In this document: piece after piece, positions 1 to 9,554 of the stretch
How positions within the stretch are numbered: the stretch's first letter is position 1
Layout: each line of letters opens with the position of its first letter
Assembly: GCA_030595785.1 (NCBI GenBank)
Contig: JAUVCG010000004.1
Span: 1-35,690 of the forward strand
Direction: 5' to 3'
Length of the DNA: 35,690 bases
Source: Kiritimatiellales bacterium
Lineage (GTDB): Bacteria > Verrucomicrobiota > Kiritimatiellia > Kiritimatiellales > Pontiellaceae
Program-made: the position numbers and the translations under genes
Notes under the pieces: generated by a model
The model's database searches: none
Told to the model about the DNA's origin: nothing
What the model saw: only the letters and a program-made list of their open reading frames with translations

Positions 1-290
1 TGGTACGGAAGCCCCCTCAGGCCGCGTTCATAATCCCAGTTGTTTCGTTCACCGATCGCGAGCAACTGCTGCTCGAATCCCTCCTCCTGGTAGATGTGAT
101 ACATTTCCGCAAAACCGGCGAAAGCGGTTGCATTAATCCAATTGCCCGATGCGCCGTTCTTGAATTGTCCAAGCTGCCAACCGGCGACCCGCTTCATTTT
201 CTCCAGCACCTGTTCTGCTTGTGGCTCAGCCGCCCACGAAAGTCCGCTCACTAGCAACGTTCCCAGCAATACCATCCTAATTTTTTTCAT
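1..290 (-). CDS. Glycoside hydrolase family 88/105-like (unsaturated uronyl hydrolase), N-terminal part, truncated by window edge
   Basis: Minus-strand ORF from ATG at 290 reads MKKIRMVLLGTLLVSGLSWAAEPQAEQVLEKMKRVAGWQLGQFKNGASGNWINATAFAGFAEMYHIYQEEGF...; signal peptide plus GH105-like 'W.NAtafaGf' region; ATG overlaps the sulfatase stop (ATGA). Confidence 0.7.
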   Translation of the reverse strand, partial: MKKIRMVLLGTLLVSGLSWAAEPQAEQVLEKMKRVAGWQLGQFKNGASGNWINATAFAGFAEMYHIYQEEGFEQQLLAIGERNNWDYERGLRGLPY

Positions 291-1768
291 TGTTCAGCCT
301 TGGTTGCTTCATGTTTATTGGCCGCCCGAGTTTTTGCGCGCCAATACTCGTTAATTGAATATTTTGAAACTTTCGAGAGCGGTGCTTGCTGGTTCGGCAG
401 GTGTTCCTTGAATTCCAGCTTCACTGCCGCATACCTCTCATCACCCGCCAGATTGGTCCATTCATTGGGATCGTTGGTCATATGGTAGAGCTCCTCCGAC
501 CCATCTTCGTAGACGATGTAGCGGAACGTGCGGTCGCGCAGCGAAAAGTTGCCAACGCCATACGATGTGACGGCCACATGGTTCCACTCGGCTTCGGGAT
601 TTTCCAGCAGCGGGACCAGGCTGTGTCCATCCGCCTGCGGATTGGGCGGCAGGCCGCACAGTTCGAGCAGGGTTGGATAGATATCGAGTAGCTGGGTCGG
701 GGCGTCGCAGGTGCTACCGGCTGCGGCCTCCGGGGTCTTGAACATCAGCACCGTGCGGGTATCGCGCTCCCAGATCGCCTGCTTGGCGAAGCGGTTTTTT
801 TCGCCGAGGTGATAGCCATGGTCGGCCCAGAGCACCACGACGGTGTTGTCGGCATATTCGCTTTCGCGCAACGCATCAAGCACCTTGCCGATCTGCGCAT
901 CGGCAAACGTGGTGCAGGCGAGGTAGGCTTGGACTATGTTTTTCCACTCCCCATTTTTGATCGCCCATTCGGTGGTCGGCATCATGGGAACCTCGGCTAT
1001 ACGCTTTCCAAGAGCTGGAACATCGTCCATATCGCCGGGCAGATAGGCCGGGGTTTGGATTCGCTCAATGGGATGCATGTCGAACCATTTCTGCGGAGCG
1101 TACCAGGGAACGTGAGGCCGGCAAAACCCCGCAGCGAGAAAGAAGGGTTTTTCGTGTTTTTCCTTTAGCTTGCCGACGGCATAGGCGGCGGTCTTGAAAT
1201 CGGGCATCTGGTTATCGCGCTCGGGATAAGGCGCCCAGTCGGTCTGCGTCCCGCCCGGGAACCCGGAAGACGATCCAAACTTGAACTTGCGCTCCGGCTT
1301 CGGCCCCATATTGGCTCCGCCGGAAAACTCGTCGAATGCCTTGGCCTTATCGCCCTGGTGGAAAATCTTTCCGGCCCCCATGGTTTTATAGCCGTTCTGC
1401 TCGAACCAGTCGGGCAGGAAAATGCTCTTGGACGCCGCAGAGCCGGCCTTCTTGATCTGCGGATCGCTGATCTGCAGATAGATGCCGGTGGTGGTGGGAT
1501 GCAACCCGGTCATGAGCGATGCCCGCGACGGCCCGCAAATCGGAGCCTGACAGTGGTTGTTCAGGAAGAGCACTCCCTCCTTCGCCAAGCGATCGATATT
1601 GGGGGTGATCGCCTGCGGGTGGCCGCCCATGCAACCGATCCAGTCGTTCAGGTCGTCGACCGCGATAAACAACACGTTGGGCTTGGCCGTTTCCCCAGCG
1701 GCAGGAGGAGGTGCGGCGGCCATGCCCAGACCCATCATCGCGGTCACAATAAGCGACAGCCATTTCAT
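287..1768 (-). CDS. Secreted Cys-type sulfatase (S1 family, iduronate-2-sulfatase-like)
   Basis: Sulfatase signature CGPSRASLMTG, N-terminal NVLFIAVDDLNDWIGCMGGHP, and WADHGYHLGEKNRFAKQAIWERDTR. Start placed at MKWLSLIVTAMM (ATG 1768..1766), which overlaps the kduI stop by 1 nt; the ORF-track start at 1882 is less likely. Confidence 0.93.
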   Translation of the reverse strand: MKWLSLIVTAMMGLGMAAAPPPAAGETAKPNVLFIAVDDLNDWIGCMGGHPQAITPNIDRLAKEGVLFLNNHCQAPICGPSRASLMTGLHPTTTGIYLQISDPQIKKAGSAASKSIFLPDWFEQNGYKTMGAGKIFHQGDKAKAFDEFSGGANMGPKPERKFKFGSSSGFPGGTQTDWAPYPERDNQMPDFKTAAYAVGKLKEKHEKPFFLAAGFCRPHVPWYAPQKWFDMHPIERIQTPAYLPGDMDDVPALGKRIAEVPMMPTTEWAIKNGEWKNIVQAYLACTTFADAQIGKVLDALRESEYADNTVVVLWADHGYHLGEKNRFAKQAIWERDTRTVLMFKTPEAAAGSTCDAPTQLLDIYPTLLELCGLPPNPQADGHSLVPLLENPEAEWNHVAVTSYGVGNFSLRDRTFRYIVYEDGSEELYHMTNDPNEWTNLAGDERYAAVKLEFKEHLPNQQAPLSKVSKYSINEYWRAKTRAANKHEATKAEQ

Positions 1769-2610
1769 TATCTCAAATCCTTGACCGCAATATGGTCCAT
1801 ATCGTCGAAGCGCTGGTTTTCGCCGCCCATCGCCCAGCAGAAGGTGTAGGCCTTCGTGCCGCACCCGGAGTGGAGCGACCACATCGGCGAAATGACCGCC
1901 TGTGCGTCGGAAACCACGAGATGCCGCGTTTCGTCGCCCGGCCCCATCATGTGGAACACGCGTCTGTTTTCATCGAGCCCGAAATAGAGATAGACCTCGG
2001 TGCGGCGTTCGTGGGTGTGGCACGGCATGGTGTTCCATACACTGCCCGGTTCCAGCACCGTGAAGCCCATCACCAACTGGCAGCTTTGGATGCCGTTCTC
2101 ATGGATGTATTGATAGATCGTGCGCTTGTTCGAATCCTCCACCGAACCCATCTCAATGGCGTTGGCTTCGGCCTTCTTCGCCTGCGTGGTCGGGTATTCC
2201 GTGTGGGCGGGATAGCTCACCAAATGGAAACGCGCCGGATTTTCCCCGTCCGCACTATCGAACACCACTTCCTTGCTGCCGCGGCCGATATAGAGCCCGT
2301 CGTGGGGTTCCATTTCATACAGGGTTCCATCAACCGTAACCATTCCGTGACTGCCAATGTTGAGTACGCCGATTTCGCGGCGCTGGCAAAAATAGTCGGA
2401 GGCCATCGCCTTGCCGGAATTGAGCGTCAAGCTGCCAATGGTTGGAACCGCCGCCCCGACCATGCTCCGCTCGACCTCGCAATAGAGCAGGTTCAGTTTC
2501 CCTTCCTCAAAAAGATCGATCAGGAATGCGTCGCGCAGCTCCTGCGTCGTCATTCGCTTGTATTCGTTTTTCCCGACGGTATATCGCATATTCATTTTGG
2601 GTTCTTCCAT
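1768..2610 (-). CDS. kduI: 5-dehydro-4-deoxy-D-glucuronate isomerase (4-deoxy-L-threo-5-hexosulose-uronate ketol-isomerase)
   Basis: Protein MNMRYTVGKNEYKRMTTQELRDAFLIDLFEEGKLNLLYCEVERSMVGAAVPT...CHTHERRTEVYLYF...SPMWSLHSGCGTKAYTFCWAMGGENQ, typical KduI with metal-binding His/Glu. Start is either 2610 (MEEPK) or 2595 (MNMRY). Confidence 0.95.
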   Translation of the reverse strand: MEEPKMNMRYTVGKNEYKRMTTQELRDAFLIDLFEEGKLNLLYCEVERSMVGAAVPTIGSLTLNSGKAMASDYFCQRREIGVLNIGSHGMVTVDGTLYEMEPHDGLYIGRGSKEVVFDSADGENPARFHLVSYPAHTEYPTTQAKKAEANAIEMGSVEDSNKRTIYQYIHENGIQSCQLVMGFTVLEPGSVWNTMPCHTHERRTEVYLYFGLDENRRVFHMMGPGDETRHLVVSDAQAVISPMWSLHSGCGTKAYTFCWAMGGENQRFDDMDHIAVKDLR

Positions 2611-2659
2611 TTTTTGGTTTCTATTTTGGTATCCTGTGCAGACGAGCAACCTAACCGGA

Positions 2660-3529
2660 CTATTGATCGTTGAGGTATCGTTTCCATTGGGACTGGCTTT
2701 TAATCGCCCCGGCCTTCTCCCAACCGTAGCCGGCTTGGTAGCGCAGGCGGCCATGGTCGTCGGTTTCGGTGATGATAAAGATATGGCATTCATCGCTTTT
2801 CTTGGATTTCACTTCCTTGATTTCGTCGATGCGCGAGGGATCCATCCTTGTGGCGGTACCCAGATCGCTGCCGTCAATCGTTTCCCAGCAGGCAATCCAG
2901 CCCTTGCCCTTGCTATGAAATGTGTCGGCCTTGCCATCGTGGGTGGTGATGCCGATGCAGACCGGAAGACCGGCGGCAATCTTCCCGTCTTTGGTAAAAA
3001 CCGAATCGACGGAAAAAAGGCGATTACCGAGTTCGATGGTGATGGTCTTTTCCTCGCCATAGACTGTGCCATCGATTTCGCGTTCGTACGTCAGCTTGAA
3101 AACGGTGCGTTCCGGCGTGCATTTGATTACTTTATATTGGGTGTAGGTTTCGAGGGGTTCGCGCTTGCCATTGATCCAGAGCCCCGTCCCTCCGCATCCG
3201 GCCGACGAACCGACATGGTAGGGGTCGTATCCCTCGCCATGATCCTTGTGGTAGGTTTTGCCCTCGGTCGCCTCTTTATACCACTTGTCGATGATGGGGT
3301 AGTCCACGCGCTTGAGCCAGCAGTCGATCCCGCTGTTTTCCTTGCCTTTGCGCAACGGGGGGCCATAGGCACGGAAGGCGATCAAATCGTTCTCCCATGC
3401 AAAGTCGCCCTTCCGCTCCGGCACATGCCGGGCGAAAGTCCGGGCCTCGCCGGATTGTTCCTCCTGGCCCGGCACCATCGCCGGGAGACAGGAAATAATG
3501 AGTATACCCATGATCGATTTTAGCTTCAT
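2660..3529 (-). CDS. DUF4861 family secreted protein
   Basis: Signal peptide MKLKSIMGILIISCLPAMVPG; ENDLIAFRAYGPPLRKGKENSGIDCWLKRVDYPIIDKWYK...YDPYHVGSSAGCGGTGLWINGK pattern of DUF4861 proteins often seen with GH105/sulfatase genes. Confidence 0.8.
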   Translation of the reverse strand: MKLKSIMGILIISCLPAMVPGQEEQSGEARTFARHVPERKGDFAWENDLIAFRAYGPPLRKGKENSGIDCWLKRVDYPIIDKWYKEATEGKTYHKDHGEGYDPYHVGSSAGCGGTGLWINGKREPLETYTQYKVIKCTPERTVFKLTYEREIDGTVYGEEKTITIELGNRLFSVDSVFTKDGKIAAGLPVCIGITTHDGKADTFHSKGKGWIACWETIDGSDLGTATRMDPSRIDEIKEVKSKKSDECHIFIITETDDHGRLRYQAGYGWEKAGAIKSQSQWKRYLNDQ

Positions 3530-3625
3530 AACGTTCTTCTCCTATCAGACCCGTTCTTTTGAGCGGCTGAAAGTAACCCAAAACCTGCAATAAACAACCC
3601 TTTGATTCGATAAATTTTAATATAT

Positions 3626-3639
3626 ATCCAAATATGAAC
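3626..3639 (-). promoter_or_regulatory. Putative operator GTTCATATTTGGAT (minus strand) upstream of DUF4861-kduI operon
   Basis: Plus strand reads atccaaatatgaac; 13/14 match to the motif at 6303 and 9402. Confidence 0.65.
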
Positions 3640-3708
3640 AACCCGTCCTGTGGGTATTATTTGCTTCCCCCCTATCGCAAATTTACGCTCCAATAAAAAT
3701 TTACTTTT

Positions 3709-3722
3709 GTCCGAATATAAAC
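3709..3722 (-). promoter_or_regulatory. Putative operator GTTTATATTCGGAC (minus strand) immediately upstream of the IclR gene
   Basis: Plus strand gtccgaatataaac; 12/14 match to consensus; 12 bp upstream of the IclR ATG. Confidence 0.5.
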
Positions 3723-3734
3723 ATACTGGGTCCC

Positions 3735-4493
3735 ATGAAAGAATATCGAACTCCCAATCTCACCAAAGCCTGCCAGCTGCTTAACCACATCTCCGATACC
3801 CGTGGCGGATGCCCGCTCAAAGACCTCGCAATCCAGCTTGGAATCCCGCGCACCACGGCATTGCGCATCACGCAAACCCTGATGGATGTAGGTTACCTTG
3901 CCCAAAACGAGGACGGCGGATTCACCCTCGGGCCCGCGCTCGTGCAACTCGGAGTGAAAGCACTGGACAATCTTGATATCCGCGGCTTTGCCCGCCCGGT
4001 GCTCCGGGCGTTTTCCACCGACACCGGCGAATCGTCCCACCTTGCCATGCTCAACGGCACCAAGGCATTGCTGGTCGAAGTGGCCGATAGTCCCCACCCC
4101 ATTCGCATTGCGGCGCGCCCCGGCACACTGGTCGATCTGCACTGCTCCTCCACCGGCAAGGTACTTCTGGCGTTCAGCGTTCCCGAACCCCGGAAGTTTT
4201 GCAAAACCCTTGAACTGACCCCGCACACGAAAAACACCCATGCCTCGGTCGAAGCCGTGCTAGCAGGAATCGAGGAGACCCGGAAGAAAGGCTTTGCCAT
4301 CGACGAAGAGGAATATGTCCTCGGCGTACGCTGCATTGCGGTACCGGTCATGAATGCCTTTGGAAAACCCATCGCTGCCGTGGGGATCACCGCCTCCACC
4401 AGCACCTTCACCAAGGCCAAAATCAATCCTATGGCCAAGAAACTAAAAGCCGTTTCCGCGGAAATCTCCGCCAACATGGGGCTCAGCCACTAA
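3735..4493 (+). CDS. IclR family transcriptional regulator (KdgR-like by context)
   Basis: N-terminal wHTH (LTKACQLLNHISDTRGGCPLKDLAIQLGIPRTTALRITQTLMDVGYL) and IclR effector domain (LVDLHCSSTGKVLLAF...GFAIDEEEYVLGVRCIAVPV). Divergent from the DUF4861-kduI-sulfatase operon. Confidence 0.93.
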   Translation: MKEYRTPNLTKACQLLNHISDTRGGCPLKDLAIQLGIPRTTALRITQTLMDVGYLAQNEDGGFTLGPALVQLGVKALDNLDIRGFARPVLRAFSTDTGESSHLAMLNGTKALLVEVADSPHPIRIAARPGTLVDLHCSSTGKVLLAFSVPEPRKFCKTLELTPHTKNTHASVEAVLAGIEETRKKGFAIDEEEYVLGVRCIAVPVMNAFGKPIAAVGITASTSTFTKAKINPMAKKLKAVSAEISANMGLSH

Positions 4494-4528
4494 TCTATAA
4501 GAACCGTGCGTGTGCCTCCCCTCCCCCA

Positions 4529-4551
4529 GCGGCTCTAAGAGCCGCCACTAC
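4529..4551 (-). repeat. REP-like hairpin: GTAG-TG-GCGGCTC-TTA-GAGCCGC (minus strand)
   Basis: Perfect 7-bp stem, TTA loop, GTAG tetranucleotide at its 5' foot; related copies at 9178, 9341 and 15982. Confidence 0.7.
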
Positions 4552-4577
4552 ATGACCCGCAAAATGCAAGGAAGGTG

Positions 4578-6236
4578 ATGCCGTGCGACCGCCGGGGTTT
4601 CGTATCGCTCGGCAGGGTCAAGAAGCTATCGGCCCAGCGCGGTGGTGCTGAGCATCCTGTTCCACGCCGGACTCTTCCTGCTGGCCGGGGTGTTGGTGAT
4701 CTTCACAATCCTCCCGTCGCCACCGGTCGAGTTCGAGCCGCCCCCGCAGGTCAAGGTTCCCAAGATGCCGCTGAAAAAGCTGCAGGTAAAGATGAAGAAG
4801 CCGACCAAGCCCAAGGCAAGCGCGAAGATTACCGCCGTGGTCCCCAAGCTCGACCTGCATGACATCCAGTTTCCGGACCTGGCCTCTAGCGGCATAGGGG
4901 CGGGTCTGGGTACGGGCGGCGATGTGGTTGGCTTCGGCGGCTTTCGGGGAGTCCGAGGCGGAGGGGTATTGCTGGGCCGTGATCTACGAGGGGAAGATCG
5001 TCTATCCCGAAGACATCACCTTCCGCTTTTGGGGGGTGGGCGACAAGTTCAGCGCGGTCCAGGTGAACGGGGAGACGGTTCTGGTCTGTGCCTACAGGAG
5101 CTCGACCCGAGAACTGTTTTCCAACATCTGGCATTCCAACGATCCCAAGAATTGGGTCTATGTTTTTGCCGAACAACTTGCCCAGCCCAGCGACTGGATT
5201 ACGCTGAAGGCGGGAGAGCCGCAAGACATAAAAGTTTTGATGGCGGATGCGGAGGGCGGCCTCGTTACCCACATACTCAGCGTGGAGGTCAAGGGGGGGA
5301 ACCTATCCATGGACCCGCACCAATGGCGGGCCGACCTTCCCGATCTTCACCACCGACGAGATTTCCCGCGACAAGCTTGACCTCTTGTACTCCGGCATCT
5401 ACATCGGAGACATGAGCTTTACCAACGGCCCCGTTTTTTGCGACTTCGGGGGGGGGGCACGTCGGTAGCAAGCACTAACGACGTGGCCGCTGCCAAACCC
5501 CCGCCGACGGACGCCGTCGAGACACCGGAACCCGATCAAAAAATACGGGAGTGGACGGGGCTCACCGGGGAAACCCTGAAAGCCGAGTTCATCATAACCA
5601 TGGGCGATCAAGCCGTTTTCAAGACAGAAAACGGGAAGACCACGAAGATCCCGCTGACTCAACTCTCCAAGGAGGATCTTGAATACATCGACCTCGAAAG
5701 TCCGCTTAAACTATCCATCGACTTCCTCAAGAAAAGCACACAAATTCCGAATCCACCCCTCTCCCCCTTCCTGAACGGAGGCCAGCGCCCTTTGAAAAGG
5801 TTCAACTTTTCATTTGGCGCAAGGGTAAAACAGACCACGGCCCGGACCTACAGCCACAAACTTGCGATTGAATATTTTGCGGTGGGCAAGGAGGTGGACG
5901 GCAACCGCTATATCCTGCTGGAGCGGCATAAGGATTCATTCATTCATTCCCACCAAGGAGAACAAGAGATCGTTTGAATTCCGGGGGAAGCCGGTTCGGC
6001 TGCAACAAATGGCCCTGCGTTCCTCGGCTCCGATGAGAGGCACGGCATATGACGGCTATCTAATCACCATCACGGATGAACGCGGGGAGATCATAACGCA
6101 CAGGGCTTCGAGCAAATTCCTGTTTGAAAACATGGAGAACCTCAAGCAGCTTTCCCCCCGCAACTATTTCGATCGCGACTGCAAGCGCACCCTTCCCACG
6201 CCCATCACCGAAGCCGGCCGCTCACCGTACTTCTAA
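4578..6236 (+). pseudogene. Frameshifted gene: N-terminal TonB-like transmembrane/proline-lysine region, SHD1-like domain, conserved C-terminus
   Basis: Continuous protein similarity pattern moves through frames: SYRPSAVVLSILFHAGLFLLAGVLVIFTILPSPPVEFEPPPQVKVPK... / AFGESEAEGYCWAVIYEGKIVYPEDITFRFWG... / PIFTTDEISRDKLDLLYSGIYIGDMSFTNGPVFCDFGGG / TSVASTNDV...GETLKAEFIITMGDQAVFKTENGKTTKIPLTQLSKEDLEYIDLESP... / SFIPTKENKRSFEFRGKPVRLQQMALRSS...YF*. At least four frame changes. Confidence 0.75.
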
Positions 6237-6302
6237 AGTAGTGATCAATCCCCCGCCTCGATAAATTCCACATCGCTTTTCAGCGAAGGCCGGCATCTGT
6301 GT

Positions 6303-6316
6303 GTTCATATTTGGAC
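6303..6316 (+). promoter_or_regulatory. Putative operator GTTCATATTTGGAC upstream of BNR_4 gene
   Basis: Identical 14-mer (plus following AGTTTT) at 9402; followed by a T-rich tract. Confidence 0.7.
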
Positions 6317-6449
6317 AGTTTTATTTTTTTAATTTTGGGTGCTTGCCCCCGCACTCGCGGAGGCATAGACAGGAACCGTGACCGCAAACCTTGTTTAATC
6401 CGAAGTGGATTGGGGAGGCAGGTAACCATGAAACCCTAAGGAGAAAGAA

Positions 6450-9152
6450 ATGAAAATACTTGCCATTTTGACCGGGCTTGCAGTCGGCATCACAGCCACC
6501 CAGGCAGACGTGTTGGTTAGCTATCTGGAAACAGGAGGTGCGATAGGCGCAAACCCCAGAGACATCGTCCCAGCGGCATCGTCGGCTCCGGGTCTGGCTG
6601 CAAGCGATATGGATATTGAGAACTACCTTGCCGACAGAGATCTCGTCAGAACATCCTTTGGGGACGTAAGCTTCCCGGCAGGAACTGGATACTGGACCAC
6701 ACTCAAGGCCAATGATGATTTCGCTTCCGATCCCGGCACTACCCCCGATTTTAGCGAGGGTTATTTCAAATTCACGCTGACCGCAAATGCCGGGAATATG
6801 ATTGATGCAACCAGCCTTGCCTTTGACTGGGGAAATGGCAGCAACAATGGTGCCTTGACACAGGAAACCTTCGGCTATCGCGCGTATGCCAGTGTAGACG
6901 GCGGGGCATTCACTTCGGTTGGTTCCGACTCCGTTACTATGAATCTGGCCGACAACACATTCATTCAAAACACCTCTGCCAACATCGACCTCAGCGGATT
7001 GGCAACCACCGCCGACGGGGGAAGCATTGAAATCAGAATCCTGCAGTTCACCTCGAATGGAAACACCGGAACGATCAGCGACTTTCAGAACATCAAGCTT
7101 AATGGCGATATCCCCACCTTCACCGACACCGATGGTGACGGGATGGGCGACAACTGGGAAAACAACAACGGCCTGGTGGTCGGGGTTAACGACTCCGCCC
7201 TAGATGAAGATTCAAACGGCGGCCCCGATGGGCTGACCAACCTCCAGGAATACAACCTCGGAACCGATCCGCAGGACAGCGATACCGACGACGACGGGCT
7301 CCTCGACGGCGTGGAGACCGGCACCGGCATCTACGTCTCCCCCTCCGATACCGGCACAGACCCCCTTATTGAGGATACGGATGGCGACTACTATCCCGAT
7401 GGCGAAGAGGTCGCAAACGGCTCCGACCCCACCGATTCCGACAGTATTCCACCCCCTCCCCCCGGAATGGTTGAAGTCGCCCCCGATGGCGCATGGACCT
7501 GGTTCAACGACGAACGCGCCATTTTCCACAATGGCTTTCTCTACTCGGGCTATGTCCGCACCGACGGCTATCAAGGCATCACCCGCTACGACCCGGCCAC
7601 CGGCGCGGCCATCCACATGCAGCTTGGCACCGCCGCCTCGCGGCAAACGGACGATCACAACAACCCGTCGCTCACCGTGCTTCCCGACGGGCGCCTGCTG
7701 GCAGTCTACTCGAAACACAACGACACCTCGGGTTTCCGCTATAGAACCTCCAAGGTGGCTGCGCCATCCACGGATGCCGACTGGAACGCCGAGCAGATCA
7801 AGTCCACTGTGAAAAACTCCTACTCCAACACCTACCGGCTCACTGCGGAGTCCAATAAAATCTACAACTTCCACCGGAGCATCAACTGGAACCCGACCCT
7901 CACCCGCTCGGTGGACAATGGCAGCACTTGGGACACGCCCACCCAGTTCATTAGCAAGGATGATGGCGAACGACCCTATGTGCGCTACTGCTCGAACCAT
8001 GGCAACCGCATCGACCTGATCTACACTGATGGCCACCCGCGCGACATCAACAATTCGATCTACCACCTCTACTACCAAGGCGGCAACTTTAACCAAACCG
8101 ACGGGACGCTGGTGAAAACCCTCGCCAACCTGCCGATCAACCACGATACCGGCGAGCGCGGAGCCGTCGTCTATCCCTACTCATCCGCCGCATGGGGCGC
8201 CGGCGAAGGCCCCGACGACTGGATCCCCTCCGGCCGCGCATGGACCTGGGACATCCACTACGGTTCCGACGGCCACCCGGTCTGCACCTTCCAGGTCCAG
8301 CGCGACGACGTCACCGGCTCCGGCTGGAACCACGACCGCATCTACTACTACTACGCCCGCTGGACCGGCACCGAATGGCAGCGCCGTTTCATTGCCCATG
8401 CCGGCCGCGGCCTCTACGACCACGAAGACGACTACGGCGGCGGGATGGCCATCGACCCCGACGATCCGCAGGTGATCTACATCTCGTCGAATGCCGCCGA
8501 TCCCTTCAACATTTCCGACATCGACAACGTCCCGCTTGGACCGAACGAACGCTATGAAATCTGGCGCGGCTTCACCGCCGACGGCGGACTGACCTTCACA
8601 TGGCAATCGGTCACCACCGGCTCCAACGCCGACAACCTGCGCCCGATCGTTCCCGAAAACCATGGCCGCACCCGGCATGTACTCTGGTTCAACGGCACCT
8701 ATTCGAGCTATACAAGTTTCTCGACCAAGGTGCTCGGCGTGTTCGATGACCCGAAGGAGGAATTTACCGCATGGCAAACCGGATTCGATATTGGCGGCGC
8801 GGCCCTCGATGACGACTCGGACGGCGATGGCCTCGTCGACCTGCTCGAATACGCGCTCGGAGGCAGCCCCACCGATCCGGAGGACACCCCCTTCCCGACC
8901 ATTTCCAGCGACCGCTTCTCGTTCCACCACCTACCCCCGCGCACGGATGTCGAATGGATCGTGGAAGCTACGCCCGACCTTCTCGGTACGTGGACCGAAA
9001 TCGCCATCGTTCGCGCCGCCGGATTGCCGAATGATATCGCCGATGGCTATACCCTCGGAACCGACAGCGGCGATCCCGCCCTGCTCACCATCGATCCAGA
9101 TGCGGAAAGCCCCCAAGGCTTCTACCGACTGAAGGTGCGCTACGGGAATTAA
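6450..9152 (+). CDS. Secreted BNR_4 beta-propeller protein with thrombospondin-type-3/calcium-binding repeats; putative polysaccharide lyase-like (PL24/PL25-type fold) enzyme
   Basis: Signal peptide [31 protein letters not shown] / [14 protein letters not shown] / [19 protein letters not shown] repeats; BNR_4-like [47 protein letters not shown]...[24 protein letters not shown]-terminal ...FYRLKV domain. SD AAGGAG before ATG. Confidence 0.75.
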   Translation: MKILAILTGLAVGITATQADVLVSYLETGGAIGANPRDIVPAASSAPGLAASDMDIENYLADRDLVRTSFGDVSFPAGTGYWTTLKANDDFASDPGTTPDFSEGYFKFTLTANAGNMIDATSLAFDWGNGSNNGALTQETFGYRAYASVDGGAFTSVGSDSVTMNLADNTFIQNTSANIDLSGLATTADGGSIEIRILQFTSNGNTGTISDFQNIKLNGDIPTFTDTDGDGMGDNWENNNGLVVGVNDSALDEDSNGGPDGLTNLQEYNLGTDPQDSDTDDDGLLDGVETGTGIYVSPSDTGTDPLIEDTDGDYYPDGEEVANGSDPTDSDSIPPPPPGMVEVAPDGAWTWFNDERAIFHNGFLYSGYVRTDGYQGITRYDPATGAAIHMQLGTAASRQTDDHNNPSLTVLPDGRLLAVYSKHNDTSGFRYRTSKVAAPSTDADWNAEQIKSTVKNSYSNTYRLTAESNKIYNFHRSINWNPTLTRSVDNGSTWDTPTQFISKDDGERPYVRYCSNHGNRIDLIYTDGHPRDINNSIYHLYYQGGNFNQTDGTLVKTLANLPINHDTGERGAVVYPYSSAAWGAGEGPDDWIPSGRAWTWDIHYGSDGHPVCTFQVQRDDVTGSGWNHDRIYYYYARWTGTEWQRRFIAHAGRGLYDHEDDYGGGMAIDPDDPQVIYISSNAADPFNISDIDNVPLGPNERYEIWRGFTADGGLTFTWQSVTTGSNADNLRPIVPENHGRTRHVLWFNGTYSSYTSFSTKVLGVFDDPKEEFTAWQTGFDIGGAALDDDSDGDGLVDLLEYALGGSPTDPEDTPFPTISSDRFSFHHLPPRTDVEWIVEATPDLLGTWTEIAIVRAAGLPNDIADGYTLGTDSGDPALLTIDPDAESPQGFYRLKVRYGN

Positions 9153-9177
9153 GCAGTCGTTCCTCAATCCTCATACT

Positions 9178-9200
9178 GTAGCGGCGTTTCTTAGAAACGC
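9178..9200 (+). repeat. REP-like hairpin: GTAG-CG-GCGTTTC-TTA-GAAACGC
   Basis: Same architecture as the 4529 element, with compensatory stem changes. Confidence 0.65.
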
Positions 9201-9217
9201 TCACCGAGCTGCCCCCA

Positions 9218-9353
9218 GCGGCTCGATTTCTCCGGCATGAATAGGTTGGATTTTGAAAGTAGAGCAAGCGTCCCGCTTGCCTGAACGAGCGGGACGCCCA
9301 TTCTACTTTATACCGAGAAGTTTTAGTCGATGGTATTAGAGAGCCGCCACTAC
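9218..9353 (-). repeat. REP-like element split in its loop by a nested ~116-bp insertion
   Basis: Left half cccccaGCGGCTC (to 9224) and right half GAGCCGCcaCTAC (9341-9353) match the intact copy at 4529; 9225-9340 lies between them. Confidence 0.6.
9257..9309 (+). repeat. MITE-like inverted-repeat unit AAAGTAGA...GCGTCCCGCT-loop-AGCGGGACGC...TCTACTTT
   Basis: 8-bp outer inverted repeat (9257-9264/9302-9309) and 10-bp perfect inner stem (9268-9277/9288-9297). Confidence 0.65.
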
Positions 9354-9401
9354 ATGCCCCAAAAACAACCCGCCTGAAGAGGGGGACATAAACTCCTGTT
9401 T

Positions 9402-9415
9402 GTTCATATTTGGAC
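9402..9415 (+). promoter_or_regulatory. Putative operator GTTCATATTTGGAC upstream of PEP-CTERM gene
   Basis: Identical 14-mer to 6303; followed by AGTTTTCGTTTTTCC T-rich tract. Confidence 0.7.
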
Positions 9416-9554
9416 AGTTTTCGTTTTTCCTATTTTTTTTTATGGTTCCCCTTCCGCTCTGGGTATACGACACACGTACGTAGGCGGCATCCGACTCGAT
9501 CAGAAAGATTGGGGGGGGGCGCCTAGAGTAGACACAACATAAGGAGAGTACCTC

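Noticed and set aside
462-1849. Antisense ORFs within the sulfatase region (e.g. 1358..1849 +, 462..659 -)
   Set aside because: Shadow ORFs in a GC-rich coding region; no family pattern, and they overlap a strong sulfatase CDS.
1792-3523. Long plus-strand ORFs 1792..2673 and 2558..3523
   Set aside because: Antisense to clear KduI and DUF4861 genes, without recognisable domains.
7212-8930. Minus-strand ORFs 7212..8144 (310 aa) and 8181..8930 (249 aa)
   Set aside because: Val/Gly/Ala-rich antisense translations of the BNR_4 gene, typical codon-bias artefacts.
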